A stretch of 64,000 nucleotides of DNA from Tremella fuciformis (taxonomy: Eukaryota > Basidiomycota > Tremellomycetes > Tremellales > Tremellaceae): assembly GCA_032768795.1 (NCBI GenBank), contig CP136491.1, positions 1,612,001 through 1,676,000 on the forward strand, given 5' to 3'. Positions 11,658 through 19,487 of this stretch are shown here, one piece after another. The translations under genes were made by a program, and so were the position numbers. Below the pieces are notes generated by a model, which did not search any database, was not told the origin of the DNA, and saw only the letters and a program-made list of their open reading frames with translations. Each line of letters starts with the position of its first letter. Position 1 is the stretch's first letter.

Positions 11658-12160
11658 ATACGTCACAGATCTGCGTGCGCGGTCGTGAGAGGGTATTCAG
11701 CACAGCCAATGTCTGGCCTCACCAGTCCATCCAGCATACTGCCGAATTCCGGGATTGGCCACCTCTGCGAGCCAGCTAGCAGGCGCTTATTGGTACCAGG
11801 TGCTCTCCTAGCATGACAGTCTGCCGAACGAGAAGTATGCGCGGACCCGCTATGCTCACCCACATCCTGCGTCTCAAACGCAGCCACACGTGCTTCGGGA
11901 CCCTTATTGTCGTCGCCCGACAAGTCGTACATCACTTGTCTTTTTCGCGGCTTAGCTTGTGGTTTTCTCGTCCATTGTCGTTGCTCGAGGTGAGGTAACA
12001 CGTAGGCGAGGACCACTCGAAATCTCAGCGAAGCACTTTGCCAAAAAATCGTACGTGACAAGGGAAGCTAGGTGAGCCGTCTCTTCAAAAAGTGAGCCTT
12101 CATGCGGAACGAAGGCGAGAAGAAGTGGTAATGCTCAAACACTTCCCTTCGACAGCATGG
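11658..12160. repeat. Upstream block of A4, similar to 17831-18315 upstream of A7
   Basis: Three segments match the region before A7 in the same order and at nearly the same distance from the start codon: 11658-11706 with 17831-17880, about 11931-11950 with 18102-18121, and 12096-12160 with 18251-18315. By eye the last pair shares roughly two thirds of its bases. This shows that A4 and A7 arose by duplication of a segment including about 600 bp of upstream DNA. Confidence 0.65.
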
Positions 12161-12251
12161 ATCTCAGCCATCCCACCAGAAAAGAGCTGGTGCTCCCCTC
12201 GCAAATGTCACGCGTCCATGGGATGACCTCTGGAGAGTTATTTTTTCCCTC

Positions 12252-13178
12252 ATGTCTAGCATACTCTCGGATGAGAGCGCTCTAGCAGAGCCCGCCTGCT
12301 ATTTCGGCTTCGAGACTTGTTTCATCTGCCCAGGTGCCGGCGCGGGCAGCGATGTGAAGCCGGAAGTCTTCGAGCCATCCCCCTGGCCGCCAGCATCGCC
12401 TTCGGAAGATAGTAACACAAGTCCGCGTTCGCCGTCAGAGAGGAGGGACACTGCGACTCTCGATGAACCTCACAAACTTGAGAGCGCGTCAGCATCAGAA
12501 TTGGTTCTTGCAGCGACAGGCGACTCAAAGCGAGTGGGTGGCAAGTCAAAGGCGCCGATGGATCCTGGGCGCCCAAAAGAGCAAGCGACGGTCTCTCACG
12601 AGCCTGTGGCATCAGCTCGCTCGGCTTGGAACAAGGCCATGGGAATAATCTCGGAGTTTCCTGAGAAGTACCGGAAGACACACTTCGCTGCACTGTCAGC
12701 CGATTTCCTCGATTCTGTAAGCAGAGACGAGCCTAGCTTGGACCGCTATGTCCCAGACAGCATCACATCTGATCCCGGCAGCATCTTCGAATGGGGTCGG
12801 CCTTCGGAGGACGGGAACGTGCCGTCTCTACGTAACAAGGCAACGGGATGGGAGGGATATCTCATCAGTAACCGACACGCAACGTTCTCTAATAAGGCAA
12901 GGGAGACAGCCATAAGGGTGACATCGAGCAGGCCCGAGATGCGGCTCGACAAGGCTGGAGTTGCCAGTCTTATACATACAGTCTATCAGACTTTCTACCC
13001 GTTTGATATACAAGAGGAGGGTGTGATCACAATGGTCACAGTACTCTTGGACTCAGCTTATCCTGAGTACTCGTATGTTTCCGGGGATCCGAAATTCAAA
13101 CTCTTCTTCCTGGGACGACCACGAAGCGCAAACACTTCTGAGGTAAAGTACGAGTACCGTCCCATCCTTCCCAAATAA
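12252..13178 (+). CDS. Array A member A4 (type II, CYFGF motif), 308 aa
   Basis: Intronless, from ATG 12252 (MSSILSD). Residues 16-26 are CYFGFETCFIC, with cysteines at 16, 23 and 26, followed by Pro-Gly. A Ser/Pro-rich linker starting SPWPPASPSED (43-53) is shared with A7 (PPWPPTSTSDE). The core begins near residue 125 and holds YVPDS (166-170), FEWGRP (179-184), LRNKATGW (193-200), a helix with GVASLIHTVYQTFYPF (236-251), and a C-terminal MVTVLLDSAYPEYS and LFFLGRP. It is closest to A7, and A3 is a broken third copy. No secretion signal, membrane helix or known catalytic motif is visible. Function unknown. Confidence 0.8.
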   Translation: MSSILSDESALAEPACYFGFETCFICPGAGAGSDVKPEVFEPSPWPPASPSEDSNTSPRSPSERRDTATLDEPHKLESASASELVLAATGDSKRVGGKSKAPMDPGRPKEQATVSHEPVASARSAWNKAMGIISEFPEKYRKTHFAALSADFLDSVSRDEPSLDRYVPDSITSDPGSIFEWGRPSEDGNVPSLRNKATGWEGYLISNRHATFSNKARETAIRVTSSRPEMRLDKAGVASLIHTVYQTFYPFDIQEEGVITMVTVLLDSAYPEYSYVSGDPKFKLFFLGRPRSANTSEVKYEYRPILPK

Positions 13179-14527
13179 CAAGGGACACTGTATGCTATAG
13201 TCCTCGGTCCTCTGGTGATGCATATGAAACTTGAATTTACAGTGGGGTGCGTGCACATGCTCTGAATGGTTGCTTTTTTACAATGACCTGTCAGAAAATG
13301 GCTCGGACGCCCAACATCTCCACACATGACTCACATCTTCCTCACATCCATCAATGTAGCGCGACCACGTCAGGAGGGGACGTTGTGAGCGATGCTTTTG
13401 GGACCCTAGAGTGCCATGAATGATGGGATAGCACCGACGGTCGGCACAATTTGTAGCGCGCCAACCTCGACATCGATCTGTTCCCGATAGCCATTTAGCG
13501 CTTCGCGCTCGAATGCTGGGAGCTACACACTGGAGACGCCGACTACGCCCTGTGATCCCAAGCATTGGCGAACTGCCGTGATACCATCTGGGCTGTGGCC
13601 ACCAGATTGTCACCCCCCGGGTATATCATTCCCATCGTCACGGACGATACCCTTCTGAGTCTGTCATCGGCAAGTCAGGTCCGTGCGCCGATGAATTGGC
13701 GTCAAGCGTACTGTTTGCTCAAATCTGCCGACAATGAGTTAAGACCAAGACAATGCCCGCGGATTCTGAGGCCGATTTACCCAGTCTTGATTCCAGTGAT
13801 CGTTTGTGGAATCGCTGACGCCCGGGCTCGAATTTTACGTGAAATATTTTTGCTCGATAATAAGCTTGTTGCTCGCCAAGAGGAAGCTTGCCCGCTGAGG
13901 GGACCCTCTTCAGGTGTTCGTCCACCATGCTGCTGCTGCCTCATGAGATGCTCATGACCTGGGAACGGCTCCGACGGGTAACTAGTGGGTGAATGTGATA
14001 GATGAGGCGCTCCTGAAAGCGGCAGATAAGCGCCTCGACCCAGTTGCGTTAGGGCTGGACTGCCGCATCAAGTTGGCCGTGACCCGCCGTAAACACTTGA
14101 AGCTCGCCCCTACGCGCTGAGAACGCCGCGAGAACGCCTCATTACCGGCTTGCTGTGAGACGAATGACTCCTAGGACGACCCCGTGCGCCTCTGGTCGCC
14201 CAAACACCGCTAGGACATGTGCACAGAAATGGACGTATGGATCTAAGCACGGCCAGGATGCTTGCGTGCATAACACTGCTCCCCCCTCTTCCTGCCTCCC
14301 TCCGCCTTGCAGCTTCGCCCCACAGGAGAGGCAGATGGGACGGGGGGGCTTCGGCTCGGTCCAGCGCCTAATAAAAGGTCCTAAAGGAGGGAGAACTCAT
14401 ATATTAGCCAAGAGTCAGCTTGTACTTCTTCAAGCATGGGTTGTCGATCTTTGCTTCGATTCTTGACTCTGAAGCAAACTCATAACCTGCACTAAAAGCG
14501 AGCTCCAATTTTGCGCGCTGTTTTAGC
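13179..14527. other. Intergenic spacer A4-A5
   Basis: About 1.35 kb without a supported gene. The longer frames lack an ATG and show no family similarity. A run of seven G lies at about 14342-14348 and a CCTAATAAAAGG element at about 14368, roughly 160 bp before the A5 start. Confidence 0.35.
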
Positions 14528-15496
14528 ATGTCAGGGGCTGAATCAGTTGCTAACGGGTACGACAGTGTTGAGTATGTCGGGCCTGACACCCCCGGCTCAG
14601 GTCTATCGTATTGTAGCATTGGGCCCAACTGCTGTATTTGTCAGACTACGAGTAGCTTCCAGAGCAACACCGTTCACACGATTACGAACTATCGTGTCTA
14701 CAGTCCCGAAGCTCACGACGACTCGTTGGACAACGGTTCATACGCTCTCGCTCATCCCCCGCAAGCCATACCAAACCCTCTACGGGAGACTCCAATGCCG
14801 CTGACCGTCAATACGGATTCTACCTTTGAAATCGCGCTTGCGGTCGAAACTGACAGACCGCGAGTCCCAGAGGGTTCACGAACGGGAAACCCCAGCCGGC
14901 CACCTGAAGGTAGCCTTCTCAGCCATCGACTGACGCCTAGCAAGCCTTGTCGTCCACTCTTACCCAAGGGTGGAGCCCTCAATCCCAGTCTTGGTACTCG
15001 TGTGGGAGCGGACAGCAGTGTTGTCAGAAGGTGGATGGAGGCGCGAGGCACTTCGGTCTTCGAGGAAATTATGCAGAGTATCGACACTCTGTCGGACAAT
15101 GCCCGCCATAAACGTTACTGCTCTTTAGCAAATAAAGCATTCAGGCTGAAGGGTCGATACCCAAATGTCAACCTGACGGTGCCTACGCAGATTGCTGACA
15201 ATGCACTGGAACATTTTACGTTGGGGAGATACTTCAAGCAAGGTACTCGTTTCACGCTTTCCAACAAGATGACAGGCTACCAACGCTGCCTCTCCCCAGC
15301 TCGTCGCTTCACCGATCCTGAGGGTGCCGGCACCACCTCAGACGCAGCTGTTGGGATTTCGGAGCGGATTACTCCACCGCGAGTCGTCAACTTGGTTTTA
15401 AGCATAACACAGAGTTTCTATCCTCTCCCAATATCGCCAGAGACGACGCAGGCCATAGCATCATGCCTCTCAGAAGACGCTTCCTCGTGGTTCTAG
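14528..15496 (+). CDS. Array A member A5 (type I, YCSIGP cysteine motif), 322 aa
   Basis: Intronless, from ATG 14528 (MSGAESV). Residues 28-38 are YCSIGPNCCIC, followed by FQSNT as in A2. The linker to about residue 160 is rich in Pro, Ser, Thr and Arg. The core has VVRRWMEARG (165-174), RYCSLANKAFRLKGRYP (196-212), LTVPT (216-220), LSNKMTGY (244-251) and SITQSFYPLPISPE (292-305), then AIASCL. The stretch RYCSLANKA is identical in A2 and A5, although the linkers between the motifs are unrelated. This points to constraint on the core and fast change elsewhere. Function unknown. Confidence 0.8.
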   Translation: MSGAESVANGYDSVEYVGPDTPGSGLSYCSIGPNCCICQTTSSFQSNTVHTITNYRVYSPEAHDDSLDNGSYALAHPPQAIPNPLRETPMPLTVNTDSTFEIALAVETDRPRVPEGSRTGNPSRPPEGSLLSHRLTPSKPCRPLLPKGGALNPSLGTRVGADSSVVRRWMEARGTSVFEEIMQSIDTLSDNARHKRYCSLANKAFRLKGRYPNVNLTVPTQIADNALEHFTLGRYFKQGTRFTLSNKMTGYQRCLSPARRFTDPEGAGTTSDAAVGISERITPPRVVNLVLSITQSFYPLPISPETTQAIASCLSEDASSWF

Positions 15497-16630
15497 CTCA
15501 TGTTCGACAGCTCATCCAAGTTGGTCAACTGCAGCTCAATCTATGTACTGTCAATCATGCGCACGGATCTGACTTCGGGCAGATACTTAACGCCTAATTT
15601 TGAGATGCTCAACACCGTCCTCCCTCTGATCCGAGAGCTTCCTGACCGTCGGCAAGTTGAGGTTCATAAATAAAGATACATATGTGCAGAGCCGGAACGT
15701 TAAATAACCCCATGTATACTCATTCGTCCCTCTTGCATGCAACTGTCACGCTCTCGCGCCTGCTCCTGCTTGCACCCGAACACAGGATACAGGGCGATTA
15801 CATGCAAAGCCTCCGATGGGGGCATCGGCATGTATCAGAGTGACTTCTATGCGCCAAAAGCAGGCCTCTCATGCCAAATGGGGTATGGGAGGTGACGAGC
15901 CACGAGTCCGTGCAGCTTGGGGACCGCTCTGACAATATGCTTACAGGATGTCTCTTGGGGCTCTGCCAAAAGCACTGAGTGCATTTGGAGCTTCCGCCAA
16001 CTTGTATCATTCATATTTCTCATATCGCCTTGCCATGCAATCCGTCAACAGAAGTGTCCCGGGGGGAAGGTCACCCTAGACTGGCCGGGCCTCGTCACCA
16101 TGCAAACGCGTCAGGCATATGACTTGACTGTATGCTCCGCGAAAGCCCCAAAGTGGCTGATTGGACAGGACATGCGCATTCGTCGCCGCAAACGTCCGCT
16201 GCAAGCTCGGCAAGATCCTTGCGATCTGAAAGTCGTTGAAAAGAAAGTGTCGCGAAAGCCCCACGAGACGACATCAGATGATGCATGTGAATCCTGTACT
16301 CTAGATCACAGGCCTTGATGTAATAGAGACATGCTCGCTCATACGCGTGGCTTTCCCGAACTCTTGACATACCTTCTTGTGGGAGAAAGGGCGGGCGACT
16401 GCCGCCTAGACGTTCATTGTTACCTCTTCGCGTCGTCCATTGTAGTACTGTAGTGTTTCAAGGACTTGCTACTGTGAAACCATGAAGACTCGCGATCCTT
16501 TATGAAACTCCATGAAACGTTCATCAGGGGAGGAGAACGATTCAGGAAAGCTCAGCATATCCTCAAAACGGTATTGCGATACATAGGATCTGGGAGCAAG
16601 CTTCTCATCAGACACGGTCTCCTTCAAAAT
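15497..16630. other. Intergenic spacer A5-A6
   Basis: About 1.1 kb. No gene is supported. TTAAATAACCCC at about 15702 resembles the element upstream of A2. The frame of A6 is open upstream to about 16502 and contains an earlier Met, but the family-like start is at 16631. Confidence 0.35.
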
Positions 16631-17686
16631 ATGTCAGGAATACCCTCCAAGAGCTACGGCGAGGGCGAGCCCCATATACCCCTTCCCACAGGGGACCCCG
16701 TGTACTCTGAACCCGGGCCGGGAGTGTCCGTCATGACGAGATCCCCGATCGGTAGAGACCAAAGCTACGGGTATCCGTCCTACCCAAGCTCTTCATCGCA
16801 CACAGTAGGTGCGCAAGGACGGGCTGACGATCCCAATTCCAGTCATGTGCCGCCGGCTCAGTTCATACCGCAGCTTCGGGGTATCTCACCAAATCCTCCC
16901 ACCGACAATCCCGTCATGAGCCCCATCTCTACTTCCAACGTCCAGCCACCGCCGTTGACCGCGGAGAACGAAGATTCCTTGTCCGTAGTGAGGCAGGGTT
17001 CAGGTGCACATCTCGCTCCGGTATCAACGGGCTACGCCCCCACGCCGGAGGTCTCGGCTACTGTGGCCGATGTCGTTGAAGAGGAACCCCCAGAATGGGT
17101 GATTCAAAATTGGCTGAGAAGTCCACAAACGCCACTTTTTGATTTCATCACTGCCCAACTCACTGATCTATCCGGCTCTCGTCGGGAAGCTCGCTACGTC
17201 TCGCTAGCCAATGCAGCAGTCAAATTGCGCCCCCTCGGATGGGATATTGACCTTCAGGTGCCTGATCGCGCAACGGCTCAGCCGTCCCAGGCATTCACAC
17301 TCATTTCCACGAACATAGATGGCAGGGGCATGTCGTTAGCCCTGCGGAACAATGTCACGGGCGTTTACGGGCTGATCCCAAGATGTCGCTGTGAGCCGCG
17401 CCACTTGGAAACAGTGGAACAACTCACTCGAGAGCTGCTGCCTGCTGCAAAACTCAAGGGCCCGGAACGATTGCTGCGAGAGCAACGCAAGAGGGACATC
17501 ATGAATCTGACAAAGAGGGTCATCCTTTCCTTCTTTCCGCTCGAACTATTGTACACGGCGTTGCGCCACACGGTGACGTCTCTATTACCGGAAGCTGCGC
17601 TCCTTACTGTAGCCGACAGGTCAGATCACGGTTGGCTCTTCCAGTCCCGCAAGGAGCCCAGACAGCGGCATGTTGCCCGGCGATGA
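16631..17686 (+). CDS. Array A member A6 (divergent, lacks the cysteine motif), 351 aa
   Basis: The start is set at ATG 16631 because MSGIPSKS resembles the MSG/MSS starts of A3, A4 and A5; an in-frame ATG at 16502 would add 43 residues. The N-terminal half is Pro/Ser/Gly-rich and contains no CSIGP or CYFGF motif. The core is intact: WVIQNWLRS, RYVSLANAAVKL (matching RYCSLANKA in A2 and A5), DLQVPDRA, LRNNVTGVYG, and a C-terminal RVILSFFPLELLY and TSLLPEAALL. An insertion of about 30 residues rich in Arg, Glu and Leu lies between the N-x-x-T-G turn and the helix. The loss of the cysteine motif shows that it is not needed for retention of the core. Function unknown. Confidence 0.75.
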   Translation: MSGIPSKSYGEGEPHIPLPTGDPVYSEPGPGVSVMTRSPIGRDQSYGYPSYPSSSSHTVGAQGRADDPNSSHVPPAQFIPQLRGISPNPPTDNPVMSPISTSNVQPPPLTAENEDSLSVVRQGSGAHLAPVSTGYAPTPEVSATVADVVEEEPPEWVIQNWLRSPQTPLFDFITAQLTDLSGSRREARYVSLANAAVKLRPLGWDIDLQVPDRATAQPSQAFTLISTNIDGRGMSLALRNNVTGVYGLIPRCRCEPRHLETVEQLTRELLPAAKLKGPERLLREQRKRDIMNLTKRVILSFFPLELLYTALRHTVTSLLPEAALLTVADRSDHGWLFQSRKEPRQRHVARR

Positions 17687-17830
17687 CAGCTGTTTTGTCC
17701 CATTTCTTATGCACGATCATACTTCGTTCTCCCTGATCGGACATCGCAGGATATGAAGCGGCGAGGACTGAAGGCTGCTTCCCGTGGAAACGAATCCGAG
17801 TCTGGCTAATTTACTTTCACCTCATTTACA

Positions 17831-18315
17831 GTACATCACGGATTTGTGCGCGCAGGTGTGAGAGCGTACTGCACACCGCCGACCCGCCCTGCATCTATCG
17901 AGCCATATGGCTCGATCGCAATTTCGAGTTGTCTCGCATCCGAAAAGAGTCGTGTTGCTTGCACATATCGGCACTGAACTCCTCTCCTCGCACAGCGGTC
18001 CACCAACTGCGAAGTATGACCAGACTCCTTGTGCTCCCCGACATTTTCGCTTGAGAAGCCTAGTCATAGAACGGAGAGTCTCGTTGTCGCGCGAGAGTGA
18101 GACCTCGCTTGTCTTTTTGCAGCGCAGGCAGTCCTTCGATCCTTTATCGCTCGAGATGGAGCAAGGCAGGTTGGTCAGGAGGCAGAGCTCTCGGTGAAGG
18201 GCTTCGCGAGACATTGTAAATCATGAAGCAAACTACGACCCAGAGCCTCGGCCTTCATATGCATAAAAGGCGGGAAGCAACGGCCATGCTCGAACATATC
18301 TCCTTCCACAGCAGG
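17831..18315. repeat. Upstream block of A7, similar to 11658-12160 upstream of A4
   Basis: Partner of the block before A4. The most visible match is GCCTTCAT at 18251, followed by a similar stretch ending in a CAGCAGG / CAGCATGG sequence. The first matching segment lies about 596 bp before the start codon in both cases. Confidence 0.65.
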
Positions 18316-18427
18316 GCTTCGCAGGAGCAGGCGGTGCTCGTAGTGGGAAAAAGAGGCATTGGCATCCTTCTCCCAAGTCTGACCCACTTTCTGAGGTGTT
18401 CCTTGCCTGAGGAGCTCCAACGCCGTC

Positions 18428-19324
18428 ATGCCAAGCGGCCCAGTATACGGGACCCCCCTACGGCGGTCCACCTGCTATTTTGGCTTCGACAATTGCTTCA
18501 TATGCCCCGATCCTCGCGAGGAAAGCGAGGTCGAGCAGGAGATCTTCGTTGCACCCCCTTGGCCGCCGACATCGACTTCAGATGAAGCAAAGACAGATTG
18601 CGACCCAAAAGCAGAGACGAAGACTCCGAGCACACCTCCGGGCCGTTCGTCTCGTGCTAGCAGGGCAGGGGTAACCCCAGTCTCTGGCACTGCACTGAAA
18701 AGGAACTCAGAAGCATCGCCGTCTCTTCCTCCGCCCAAGAGAGTAGAGGTGGCGCCCGATCCCACCAGTCAGCCCAGCAGGGTCTGGGAAATCATCATGA
18801 AGTATCTCGCGGGTACCCCGGACGACTTTCGCGCCAAATGCTACATTGACGTCTCAAACCAAGTATACGGATCTATTGGGGGCAACCTTACCTGGTCTGT
18901 TCCGGACAGTGTCACCATGAACCCGGCAAGTGTTTTCGAGTGGGGTCCCACTTCGAAGGATGGAAACGTGCCGTTTCTTCGTAATAGGCTCACGGGCTGT
19001 GGGGGCTACCTCATGAGCGACAACGGCACAAACTTCAATGATAGGGTCAGGGAGATCGCCGTGAAGGTGACAACCAGCCGGCCCGATTTGCCTCTGGACA
19101 AAGGCGGGGTGATCAGTCTGACACATAACGTCAACCAGACGTTTCACCCCTTTATCATACGCAATGAGCGTCTGATGACGATGGTGGCGACCCTCTTGGA
19201 CAGAGCGTATGCTAGCCATCTTGCTGGGGGTTCGGAGCTCGGCCTCTTCTTCCTGAGACGGCCGCGGATCTCAGTCACGTCCGAGTTGAGTACACTCCAA
19301 GTCTTCCCTGATCTCCCCTCATGA
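18428..19324 (+). CDS. Array A member A7 (type II, CYFGF motif), 298 aa
   Basis: Intronless, from ATG 18428 (MPSGPVYG). Residues 16-26 are CYFGFDNCFIC, with the same spacing and position as in A4. The PPWPP segment (43-47) follows, then a Ser/Pro/Lys-rich linker. The core has SVPDSVT (157-163), VFEWGPTS (169-176), LRNRLTGCGGYL (184-195), a helix with GGVISLTHNVNQTFHPF, and MVATLLDRAYASH and LFFLRRPR near the end. It is the last member before the Zn2Cys6 regulator, and the two genes are convergent with about 160 bp between stops. Function unknown. Confidence 0.8.
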   Translation: MPSGPVYGTPLRRSTCYFGFDNCFICPDPREESEVEQEIFVAPPWPPTSTSDEAKTDCDPKAETKTPSTPPGRSSRASRAGVTPVSGTALKRNSEASPSLPPPKRVEVAPDPTSQPSRVWEIIMKYLAGTPDDFRAKCYIDVSNQVYGSIGGNLTWSVPDSVTMNPASVFEWGPTSKDGNVPFLRNRLTGCGGYLMSDNGTNFNDRVREIAVKVTTSRPDLPLDKGGVISLTHNVNQTFHPFIIRNERLMTMVATLLDRAYASHLAGGSELGLFFLRRPRISVTSELSTLQVFPDLPS

Positions 19325-19487
19325 CACTATGCGACTTTTGATGTATGCACTCATAGACTCCTCAGCGGAGGGACACTGGCCTCTCCCTTTACATCCGTGC
19401 GCAGCACCGTGCTCCGTCAGCTATTTGCGGCGCACATGAGAGGAGAGAATGTCCTTGATGAGAGGTGCATGCCGTCTCGCTTAGCCC

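Noticed and set aside
13565..13957. 130-codon plus-strand frame ending in a Cys run
   Set aside because: No ATG start and no similarity to array members; lies in the A4-A5 spacer.
6211..19324. Array A as a transposable-element family
   Set aside because: No terminal repeats, target duplications, reverse transcriptase, transposase or integrase motifs; spacing and single orientation fit tandem gene duplication.
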